A DNA stretch of 6,009 bases from Methanocaldococcaceae archaeon (GCA_027023665.1 JALVUY010000244.1:1-6009), one strand, 5' to 3'. Shown: positions 1 through 5,510, counted from the stretch's first letter. Translations and numbers: made by a program. Notes: a model not told the origin generated them from the sequence alone.

Positions 1-172
1 AATTATAATAACCCATAGTTTCAGTATTTAATCTTAATATGGTAAATATTATAGATATTAAAACTCCCATTGCTCCAGATATTGCATATAATAAACCCCC
101 TATTAACCCTTTTTTTATGTCAGAAAAAGCGTATTTAAATGCTTCAGAAAGATAATCTTCTAATTTTCTCAT
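1..172 (-). CDS. Hypothetical integral membrane protein, 5' part only (C-terminus beyond window edge)
   Basis: Reading the minus strand from ATG at 172-170 gives 57 open codons that run off the window at position 1. The first ~20 residues are polar and charged (MRKLEDYLSEAFKY...). They are followed by a glycine-rich hydrophobic stretch at about residues 22-46 that looks like one transmembrane helix. A good Shine-Dalgarno (AAGGTG on the minus strand, 185-180) lies 7 bases before the ATG, which supports this start. I cannot name the function. The charged N-terminus plus a Gly-rich first helix vaguely recalls archaeal DUF4013-type membrane proteins, but this is only a resemblance. The gene is divergent from hdrA and separated from it by 455 bp, so a shared role is not implied. 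Confidence 0.7.
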   Translation of the reverse strand, partial: MRKLEDYLSEAFKYAFSDIKKGLIGGLLYAISGAMGVLISIIFTILRLNTETMGYYN

Positions 173-221
173 AATTGCCCACCTTAAAATTAAAATTTTA
201 TAATTTTTATTTAAATATTTT

Positions 222-234
222 CAAATATATATTT
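222..234 (-). promoter_or_regulatory. Possible TATA box for the minus-strand membrane protein gene
   Basis: The alternating AT run at 224-233 reads as a TATA-like element on the minus strand. It would place a transcription start near 200 and give a leader of about 30 nt that includes the AAGGTG site at 185-180. The whole region is so AT-rich that such motifs arise easily by chance. Confidence 0.25.
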
Positions 235-285
235 TTTGTTAACAATTATTTTAAATATCTAAATTAATAAATGAAACTGTGTAAT

Positions 286-398
286 AAAAAAATTTGTGGG
301 GGAGGGAGATATATTCTGTAAATTGCGTTAATCTACAACTATGGCGCTGGTTATCAGCGATGGGGTGGGGGAGCCCATCACTATCCCACCAGCGCCAT
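286..398 (-). ncRNA. Candidate GC-rich structured RNA in the hdrA upstream spacer (strand inferred)
   Basis: Bases 341-398 are about 62% G+C inside an AT-rich spacer. They form a perfect 10-bp helix (341-350 with 389-398) plus an inner 6-bp helix (359-364 with 374-379). On the minus strand a canonical TTTATATA box with an A-rich upstream flank lies at 427-420. That is the right distance for a start near 398, the first base of the helix. A T7 run at 292-286 could end the transcript, giving about 113 nt. There is no open reading frame of note. In hyperthermophilic, AT-rich archaea GC-rich islands often mark structured RNAs (established knowledge); the strand and ends here are inference. A plus-strand reading is also possible: it extends the helix through 327-338 with 402-412 and could make the block part of a long hdrA leader. 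I do not recognise the RNA family. It is not a tRNA and lacks the SECIS GAA/A signature. Confidence 0.45.
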
Positions 399-419
399 CG
401 ATTGTAATTAACATTTCTA

Positions 420-427
420 CTATATAA
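420..427 (-). promoter_or_regulatory. TATA box (TTTATATA) for the candidate structured RNA
   Basis: The minus strand reads TTTATATA with GAAAAC just upstream, resembling a BRE plus TATA box. Its centre is about 25 bases from position 398, where the GC-rich helix begins. The plus strand of the same bases (TATATAAA) could serve hdrA instead. However, the plus-strand upstream flank is pyrimidine-rich and a poor BRE, and the leader would be about 180 nt. Confidence 0.4.
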
Positions 428-428
428 A

Positions 429-600
429 GTTTTCTATCAAAAATACTTAAATTTTAGTAAAGAATATTTTAGTAAATTTAAGATACCTCAATTCTGGGAT
501 TTTTAAATGAATTTTTGGCTTAATATTAAACAATTTAATGACATCTATTAGGTAATTTAAGAATATACATTTTTATAGGGTGCCGTATAATTAACTATTT
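429..600. other. AT-rich hdrA upstream spacer, mostly featureless
   Basis: No convincing gene is visible on either strand. It contains an 11-bp direct repeat (ATTTTAGTAAA at 451-461 and 466-476, start-to-start 15 bp). It also holds several TATA-like strings, of which TTTTTATAG at 570-578 is best placed for an hdrA transcript starting near 600 with a short leader. No stable hairpin comparable to the GC-rich block was seen. Confidence 0.35.
570..578 (+). promoter_or_regulatory. Possible TATA box for hdrA
   Basis: TTTTTATAG lies about 50 bases before the hdrA ATG. It would place initiation around 600, upstream of the Shine-Dalgarno at 616-623. The BRE and TATA match is only moderate. Confidence 0.3.
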
Positions 601-615
601 GTGATTTCTATTCTT

Positions 616-623
616 GGAGGTGA
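616..623 (+). promoter_or_regulatory. Strong Shine-Dalgarno deciding the hdrA start
   Basis: GGAGGTGA ends 4 bases before ATG 628, the same spacing seen for vhuG and vhuA (GGTGA-type sites). It lies inside the longer reading frame that begins with GTG at 601. The true start is therefore ATG 628, not GTG 601. Confidence 0.85.
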
Positions 624-627
624 ATCT

Positions 628-2601
628 ATGTCCCCAAGAATTGGGGTATTTGTCTGTTATTGTGGGTCTAACATTAATGGTGTTGTAGATTGTGAAGCTG
701 TTAGAGATTTTGCAGAAAAATTAGATGGAGTGGTTGTAGCTAAAACTTACCCTTTTATGTGTGCTGATCCAGGTCAAAACTTGATTAAAGAATGTATAAA
801 GGAATACAACTTAGATAGGGTTGTTGTAGCCGCATGTACTCCAAAGATCCACGAGCCTACTTTTAGAAATTGTATAAAAGAAGCAGGGCTATCTCCATAT
901 TACTTGGAGTTCGTAAATATTAGAGAACAGTGTGCATTTGTACATATGAATGATAGAGAAAAAGCTACTAAAAAAGCGATGGAGTTAGTTGCTGGAGGTG
1001 TAGAAAGAGCTAAGAGATTAGAAGATGTTCCTCAAAAAGTTGTTAATGTAGATAAATCTTGCCTTATAATTGGAGGAGGTATTGCTGGAATCCAAGCAGC
1101 ACTTGATTTAGCAGATCAAGGTTATAAAGTATATTTAGTAGAAAAAGAGCCATCAATTGGAGGAAGGATGGCTCAACTTGCTAAGACATTCCCAACTGAC
1201 GACTGTGCGCTGTGAATTTTGGCCCCAAAGATGGTTAGCGTTGCAAACCACCCCAATGTTGAGCTCATAACCTATGCCGAAGTTAAAAATGTTGAAGGAT
1301 ATATCGGAAACTTTGAAGTTACAATTGAGAAAAAACCAAGATATGTTGATGAAAATGTATGTACTGGATGTGGAGCCTGTGCCGCAGTTTGTCCAATTGA
1401 AGTGCCAAATGAGTTTGATTTAGGATTAGGTACAAGAAAAGCAATTTATGTCCCATTTGCACAGGCAGTTCCACTGATTTATACAATAGACATGGAACAC
1501 TGTATAAGATGTGGTCTCTGTGAAAAAGTTTGTGGACCAGGGGCTATAAGATATGATCAAAAACCTGAAGAGATTAAGATAAAAGTTGGAACAATAATCT
1601 GTGCTGTTGGTTATGATGAATTTGACTGTACTTTAAAAGAAGAGTATGGTTATGGAGTTTATGATAATGTCATAACAACATTAGAATTAGAGAGAATGAT
1701 AAACCCAGCAGGTCCTACTGGTGGACATGAGATAAGACCAAGTGATGGAAAGCATCCTCACAGAGTAGTATTTATACAGTGTGTAGGTTCAAGAGATGCA
1801 AAAGTAGGAAAGCCATACTGTTCAAGAATCTGCTGTATGTTTGCCTTGAAGAACGCACAGCTACTTAAACAGCATGATCCAAACACTGAAGTTTATATCT
1901 GCTATATGGATATCAGGGCTTTCGGTAAAGGTTATGAAGAATACTATAGAAGAGCTCAGGAACAGTTTGGAGTTAAGTTCATTAGAGGAAGACCAGCTTG
2001 CATAATGGAAGATCCAGAGACTAAGAACTTAATTGTTAGAGTGGAAGATACATTGTTAGGAGAAATTGTAGAAATTGAAGCTGATTTAGTTGTATTATCA
2101 GCAGGATTATCTCCAAAACCTGACAATCCAAAATTAGCAAAAATGCTGGGTATAGAATTAAGTCCAGATGGATTCTTCAAAGAGTTACATCCAAAGTTAG
2201 CTCCAGTAAATACAAAAGTTGATGGTATAGCAATTGCAGGAGTTGCTCAAGGTCCAAAAGACATTCCAGACACTGTAGCTCAAGCTAAAGGGGCTGCAAG
2301 TGCAGTGTCAATACCAATGGCTCAGGGACAGTTTAAGATTGAGATGATTAGAGCTGTTGTTGACGAAGATATTTGTGGAGGATGTAAAGTTTGTGCTAAG
2401 ATGTGTCCATATAATGCTATAACATATGTAGAAAAAGATGGGCACTTAGTAGCTCAAGTTAATGATGTCGCCTGTAAAGGTTGTGGAGCATGTGCTGGAG
2501 CATGTCCAAGTGGTGCTATGCAGTTGAGATATTACAGAGATGAGCAAATAATTTCATTTATTGATGGAGTATTAGAAGCTCACCAAAAATTAGAGAGTTA
2601 A
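628..2601 (+). CDS. hdrA: HdrA, heterodisulfide reductase FAD/iron-sulfur subunit; selenoprotein with Sec196 (UGA 1213-1215)
   Basis: HdrA is the cytoplasmic electron-bifurcating subunit of HdrABC. It takes electrons from hydrogenase and splits them between ferredoxin and CoM-S-S-CoB. With UGA 1213-1215 read as Sec the gene encodes 657 residues, about normal for the family. In order: an N-terminal domain beginning GVFVCYCG (Cys10, Cys12); a Rossmann FAD motif GGGIAG at residues 149-154, followed by [13 protein letters not shown]; the conserved [16 protein letters not shown] segment with Sec196 where homologues have Cys; ferredoxin-like clusters Cys245/248/251/255 and Cys292/295/298/302; the HdrA-specific set Cys385/398/402/403; and two C-terminal ferredoxin motifs, Cys583/586/589/593 and Cys616/619/622/626. 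The sequence is continuous and in frame across the UGA, so there is no frameshift. Its SECIS lies in the 3' UTR at 2681-2713. It is followed by vhuD 232 bp downstream, whose product is its hydrogenase electron donor. Start chosen from the Shine-Dalgarno at 616-623. Confidence 0.97.
1213..1215 (+). other. Selenocysteine codon UGA (HdrA Sec196)
   Basis: In-frame UGA between ...FPTDDCAL and ILAPKM.... Family members carry Cys here (motif of the type TFPT-DC--CIL-PKM). Reading resumes in the same frame for 462 codons, and a SECIS follows the final stop. Confidence 0.95.
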
Positions 2602-2604
2602 AAA

Positions 2605-2732
2605 GGCACAGGCTCCACATCTATATAAATATGTCATAGGTTATGAGCTCAACATTGGGGGCAGATAAATACCAAATGAGGCACCATCCGAAGGCTTTTA
2701 GCCAGGATGGTGCTGATGGGAGGGCATGTGCC
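2605..2732 (+). other. Long-range helix enclosing the hdrA SECIS
   Basis: Bases 2605-2610 (GGCACA) can pair with 2727-2732, 2613-2616 with 2719-2722, and 2618-2621 with 2715-2718 (A2617 bulged). This makes an interrupted 14-bp outer helix that brings the region just after the stop codon next to the SECIS base. A small 5-bp hairpin (2634-2638 with 2642-2646) sits in the enclosed 59-nt arm. A local GGGC/GCCC hairpin at 2722-2733 competes with it. Seen by eye only. Confidence 0.4.
2681..2713 (+). promoter_or_regulatory. SECIS element of hdrA (3' UTR)
   Basis: Perfect 9-bp helix 2681-2689 with 2705-2713. The internal loop has GAA (2690-2692) on the 5' side and a single A (2704) on the 3' side. 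Above it is a 3-bp GGC/GCC helix and a 5-nt loop (TTTTA, 2696-2700). This GAA/A internal loop with a short GC helix is the archaeal SECIS signature (established for Methanococcales). It lies 80 bases after the stop and would direct Sec insertion at the UGA about 1.5 kb upstream. Confidence 0.95.
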
Positions 2733-2737
2733 CGTAA

Positions 2738-2769
2738 TTATTTCTTTCTAATTTCTAACTAATTTCTAA
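2738..2769 (+). terminator. Possible pyrimidine-rich terminator after hdrA and its SECIS
   Basis: A T-rich tract with several TTT and TTTCT runs follows the SECIS region directly. Archaeal termination typically uses U-rich stretches. It contains an 11-bp tandem duplication (CTAATTTCTAA at 2748-2758 and 2759-2769). Whether hdrA and vhuD are separate transcripts is not decided by the sequence. Confidence 0.3.
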
Positions 2770-2810
2770 ATAATAATTATTATAGAACTAAATAGAACTA
2801 AAATTATAAA
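2770..2810 (+). promoter_or_regulatory. Possible vhuD operon promoter/operator region
   Basis: This AT-only stretch holds a 14-bp perfect palindrome (2770-2783), a 10-bp tandem duplication (ATAGAACTAA at 2782-2791 and 2792-2801) and TATA-like strings near 2778-2785 and 2803-2810. A TATA box at about 2778-2785 would allow a transcript starting near 2805 that still includes the vhuD ribosome site (about 2822-2828). Weak because the composition favours chance matches. Confidence 0.3.
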
Positions 2811-2833
2811 ACTCAGGTTATAAGGGGATGTGT

Positions 2834-3241
2834 ATGAGTGATCCAATAATAATTACTTTCTGTTGCTATCAATGAGGATATGGGGCTGCAGACTTGGCAG
2901 GAACCAGTAAAATGCAATACCCTACAACCGTAAGAATCGTTAGGCTCCCTTGCACTGGTAAATTTGATATTACTTATGCACTAAGGGCTTTCCAAAAGGG
3001 AGCCGATGCTGTTATGGTTGTAGGGTGAAAAAAAGGAGAGTGTGTTTACGAAACAGGTAACTTAAAAGCTGAAGAGAGGGTTAGGTTCGCTAAAAAATTA
3101 TTAGATGAATTAGGTATTGGTGGAGACAGAATTGAAATGTTCTTCATGTCTGCCGCTGAGGCAGACAAGTTCGTTGCTGCAGTTAATGAAATGACTGAGA
3201 GATTGCAAAAGTTAGGACCTAACCCTCTCAAAAAACAGTAA
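2834..3241 (+). CDS. vhuD: VhuD, electron-transfer subunit of F420-non-reducing hydrogenase; selenoprotein with two Sec (UGA 2873-2875 and 3026-3028)
   Basis: VhuD (MvhD family, iron-sulfur protein) connects the hydrogenase to HdrA and carries electrons into the bifurcating complex. The reading frame is 135 residues with two in-frame UGA codons, so no ordinary ORF covers it. The first UGA is Sec14 in FCCYQ-U-GYGAADLAG, matching the family's N-terminal Cys-rich motif followed by ADLAG. Next comes the RLPCTGK motif (Cys40). The second UGA is Sec65 in VVG-U-KKGEC, corresponding to the family's GC--GDC motif (Cys70 is the second thiol). The C-terminal half is helical and charged. Length is normal for VhuD/MvhD. 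ATG 2834 is preferred over the in-frame ATG 2828 because GGGGA at 2824-2828 is then 5 bases away. A SECIS-containing structure begins at 3243, one base after the TAA. vhuG follows 126 bp downstream. Confidence 0.95.
2873..2875 (+). other. Selenocysteine codon UGA (VhuD Sec14)
   Basis: In-frame UGA in the N-terminal CCYQ-U-GYGAADLAG motif, where Cys-containing homologues use Cys. Confidence 0.93.
3026..3028 (+). other. Selenocysteine codon UGA (VhuD Sec65)
   Basis: In-frame UGA in VMVVG-U-KKGEC, aligned with the GC--GDC motif of MvhD-family proteins. The frame continues to the TAA at 3239-3241. Confidence 0.93.
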
Positions 3242-3242
3242 A

Positions 3243-3325
3243 GCCGGAGATTAAAGGGATGAGTTCTCTCGGGAACCCGAAAGGGACCGAGAGAACAACC
3301 GCCCCTATGTGAGGGGTTCTCCGGC
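3243..3325 (+). other. Multibranched RNA structure enclosing the vhuD SECIS
   Basis: A perfect 8-bp outer helix (3243-3250 GCCGGAGA with 3318-3325 TCTCCGGC) encloses two hairpins. One is the SECIS at 3263-3296. The other is a 5-bp hairpin CCCCT/AGGGG (3302-3306 with 3312-3316, loop ATGTG). Together they form a three-way junction that begins one base after the vhuD stop codon and is compact and GC-rich against its AT-rich surroundings. Confidence 0.75.
3263..3296 (+). promoter_or_regulatory. SECIS element of vhuD (3' UTR)
   Basis: Perfect 10-bp helix 3263-3272 with 3287-3296, GAA (3273-3275) opposite A (3286), a 3-bp CCC/GGG helix and a GAAA tetraloop (3279-3282). This one element must serve both UGA codons of vhuD, as no second SECIS is seen in the gene or its flanks. 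Confidence 0.96.
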
Positions 3326-3357
3326 AATTTAAATAAAAATTTTTTTAAAGTTTTTAG

Positions 3358-3363
3358 GGTGAT
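3358..3363 (+). promoter_or_regulatory. Shine-Dalgarno selecting the TTG start of vhuG
   Basis: GGTGAT ends 4 bases before TTG 3368. The upstream GTG at 3359 overlaps this site and so cannot use it. The next ATG (3386) would be 22 bases away and would trim the conserved N-terminus. Confidence 0.7.
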
Positions 3364-3367
3364 TACC

Positions 3368-4225
3368 TTGGCAGTTAAAGTTGGAATGATACAGTTATGT
3401 GGATGTTCAGGATGCCACATATCATTGTTAGACTTACATGACAAGTTATTAGAAGTATTGCCAAATTTAGAGATTGTCTATGCCCCAATAATTGCAGATC
3501 CAAAAGAAATTCCTGAAGGAATAGATGTATTTTTAGTTGAGGGTGGAGTTAGGAATGAGCATGATGAGCATTTGCTTCATGAAATAAGAGAAAAATCAAA
3601 AATTGTCATTGCATGGGGAACGTGTGCTGCTTATGGAGGAATTCCAGGATTGGCTAACTTATACACAAAAGAGGAGTTATTGAATACTGTATATTCAACT
3701 GATTCAACAGAAAATAAGGGAGAAATACCTTCTGAAGAAATTCCTCCTTTAACAGAATATGTTAAGCCTATAAGTGACTATATAAAAGTTGATTATATAA
3801 TTCCAGGATGTCCTCCAACTCCAAAAATGATCGCTGATGCCATTATAGCTTTATTGAATGGAGAAGAGCCTAAATTACCAACAAAAATTGTATGTGATGA
3901 ATGTCCTAGAAAGAAAGAAAATGTGTTCCCAGAGAAGTTTAAGAGAACATTTGAAGGAAAACCAGATCCTGAGAAATGTCTATTTGAGCAAGGATATGTA
4001 TGCTTAGGATTCGCTACAAGAGCTGGTTGTGGGGCAAAGTGTCCTAAGGCAGGAGTTCCATGTAGAGGATGTTATGGAAAGACAGATAAATCCTTAGATT
4101 TAGGTGCAAATGCGGCAAATGTTTTGGCAAATGCTGGGGAAGCCGCTTTAGAAATACCTGATAAAGTAGCTCTATTAAACAGATTTACATTGCCAGCGGC
4201 ATTAATTAATAGAAAAGTAAAATAA
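3368..4225 (+). CDS. vhuG: VhuG, small (electron-transferring) subunit of F420-non-reducing [NiFeSe] hydrogenase
   Basis: VhuG carries the FeS chain that moves electrons from the Ni-Fe site in VhuA/VhuU towards VhuD. The protein is 285 residues from the TTG start. The N-terminus shows the small-subunit proximal-cluster motif C-GCSGCH (Cys13, Cys16), then GTCAAYGG (Cys86) and PGCPPTP (Cys148), the classic four ligands of the proximal [4Fe-4S] cluster. The C-terminal third is Cys-rich (176, 179, 204, 212, 221, 225, 232, 235) and binds the medial and distal clusters. There is no twin-arginine signal, in keeping with a cytoplasmic group 3 enzyme. All positions expected to be Cys are Cys; there is no UGA. 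It is followed by vhuA after 28 bp with its own GGTGA site. The start could also be GTG 3359, giving 288 residues, but TTG 3368 fits the Shine-Dalgarno spacing best. Confidence 0.97.
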   Translation: MAVKVGMIQLCGCSGCHISLLDLHDKLLEVLPNLEIVYAPIIADPKEIPEGIDVFLVEGGVRNEHDEHLLHEIREKSKIVIAWGTCAAYGGIPGLANLYTKEELLNTVYSTDSTENKGEIPSEEIPPLTEYVKPISDYIKVDYIIPGCPPTPKMIADAIIALLNGEEPKLPTKIVCDECPRKKENVFPEKFKRTFEGKPDPEKCLFEQGYVCLGFATRAGCGAKCPKAGVPCRGCYGKTDKSLDLGANAANVLANAGEAALEIPDKVALLNRFTLPAALINRKVK

Positions 4226-4253
4226 TTTAAATAAACTAAATAAGGGTGAATTT

Positions 4254-5510
4254 ATGGGGAAAATAGTAATTGAACCTCTATCAAGGTTGGAAGGTCACGG
4301 AAAAGTAACTATAACTTTAGATGAAAATGGTAATCCTAAGGATGTTAAATTACATATAACTGCATTAAGAGGTTTTGAGCAATTTGTTGTAGGAAGACCA
4401 GCTGAGGAAGTGCCAAGAATTGTTCCAAGGATCTGTGGAATTTGTCAAACTCCTCACCATTTAGCAAGTGTTAAGGCTGTTGATGATGCATGGGGTGTAG
4501 AAATTCCAGAACCTGCTAAAAAATTAAGAGAATTAATGAACATTGGTAATATAATTCATAGTCATGCTTTGCACTTCTACTTTTTAGCAGCTCCTGATTT
4601 TGTTCTTGGAGTGGATGCAGATCCTAAGATAAGAAATGTAATAGGAGTTATAGATAAAGCTCCAGAAGTTGCAAAACAGGCTATTGAATTAAGAAAATTT
4701 GGACAGAAAATTATTGAAATGATTGGAGGTAAAGCAATTCATCCAGTTACTGGGATTCCTGGAGGACAATCTAAGAGATTAACTGAAGAAGAGAGAGATG
4801 AGTTGCTAAAAGATGTAGATAGAATGATAGAATATGCTAAAAATGGTGTGGAATTAATAAAGAAATTAAACGAACAGTATATGGATTTAATAAAAACATT
4901 AGGAGTTATAGACACATGGTATTTAGGATTAGTTAAAGATGGAAAACATAATGTTTATGATGGAACTTTAAGATTCTTATCTCCTGATGGAAAAGAAAAA
5001 GTAGAATTCCAACCTAATGAATACTTAGACTACATAGGAGAGCACATTGTTTCTCACAGCTATGTTAAATATCCATATTATAAGAAAGTAGGATACCCTG
5101 AAGGAATCTATAGAGTAGGTCCATTATCAATGTTAAATGTCTGTGATTCAATGGAAACTGATTTAGCTGAAGAATATAGAAAAGAATTCTTTGATATTTT
5201 TGGATTTCCAGCAAATCAATCTTTAGCATATCATCATGCAAGATTAATAGAAATTGTTGAAGCGTGTGAAAAGGCTAAAATTTTATTAGAAGATAATGAC
5301 ATAACTTCTGATGATATAAAAGCAGAGGTAGAACCTAAAGCAGGAAATGGTGTAGGAGTAGTATATGCCCCAAGAGGGGTTTTAATACACAATTATGAAA
5401 CTGATGAAAATGGAATCGTTGTTAAGGCAAATATGATAGTAGCATCAACTCACAATGTTCCTACAATGGAAAAGGCGATTCAACAGGCGGCTAAAGAAAT
5501 ATTTAAATAA
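4254..5510 (+). CDS. vhuA: VhuA, large subunit of F420-non-reducing [NiFeSe] hydrogenase, lacking the C-terminal Ni-binding motif
   Basis: VhuA is the main part of the H2-activating subunit. The 418-residue protein begins MGKIVIEPLSRLEGHG, where RLEGHG (11-16) is the conserved L1 motif. The L2 motif RICGICQTPHH supplies Cys61 and Cys64 (two of the four Ni/Fe ligands) and His68. The protein ends ...THNVPTMEKAIQQAAKEIFK with no DP[CU]xxCxxH motif. Ordinary [NiFe] large subunits continue to that motif and are then cleaved after it. Here the missing tail is encoded separately by vhuU 101 bp downstream, so VhuA and VhuU must assemble to complete the active site. This is the known Vhu arrangement and not a truncation: the C-terminal AST-HNVPTMEKA region is complete. 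GGTGA (4245-4249) lies 4 bases before the ATG. Confidence 0.98.
   Translation: MGKIVIEPLSRLEGHGKVTITLDENGNPKDVKLHITALRGFEQFVVGRPAEEVPRIVPRICGICQTPHHLASVKAVDDAWGVEIPEPAKKLRELMNIGNIIHSHALHFYFLAAPDFVLGVDADPKIRNVIGVIDKAPEVAKQAIELRKFGQKIIEMIGGKAIHPVTGIPGGQSKRLTEEERDELLKDVDRMIEYAKNGVELIKKLNEQYMDLIKTLGVIDTWYLGLVKDGKHNVYDGTLRFLSPDGKEKVEFQPNEYLDYIGEHIVSHSYVKYPYYKKVGYPEGIYRVGPLSMLNVCDSMETDLAEEYRKEFFDIFGFPANQSLAYHHARLIEIVEACEKAKILLEDNDITSDDIKAEVEPKAGNGVGVVYAPRGVLIHNYETDENGIVVKANMIVASTHNVPTMEKAIQQAAKEIFK

Noticed and set aside
354..381. Box C/D guide RNA on the minus strand (GUGAUGG and CUGA present)
   Set aside because: The C-like box has a mismatch, only about 17 bases separate the boxes, and the C-like box overlaps the 359-364/374-379 helix. 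Too weak to call.
341..398. Fourth SECIS element (5' UTR type) for hdrA
   Set aside because: The helix has no GAA opposite A internal loop, and hdrA already has a SECIS at 2681-2713.
341..398. tRNA gene in the GC-rich block
   Set aside because: No cloverleaf, T-loop or anticodon arm can be formed. It is an extended hairpin.
327..413. H/ACA guide RNA on the plus strand (ACA at 411-413 after a lower helix)
   Set aside because: The lower helix can be extended to leave almost no guide pocket, and no kink-turn is visible in the upper part. Not supported, though not fully excluded.
1213..1215. Nonsense mutation or frameshift making hdrA a pseudogene
   Set aside because: Frame is unchanged, the site is a known Cys/Sec position, and a perfect SECIS is present downstream.
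1956..2180. Minus-strand 74-codon ORF
   Set aside because: Shadow of hdrA with no recognisable motif.
1219..2601. Separate gene starting at TTG 1219
   Set aside because: It is the in-frame continuation of hdrA after the Sec UGA. There is no ribosome site, and the FAD/FeS domain order requires one protein.
2621..2630. TATA box (CTATATAAAT) as promoter for vhuD
   Set aside because: It lies inside the hdrA 3' UTR ahead of the SECIS. A transcript from it would carry the hdrA SECIS as a leader. Closer candidates exist at 2770-2810.
3046..3444. Minus-strand 132-codon ORF
   Set aside because: It overlaps vhuD, the vhuD SECIS and the start of vhuG on the opposite strand. Its composition reflects those features and it has no protein-like motif.
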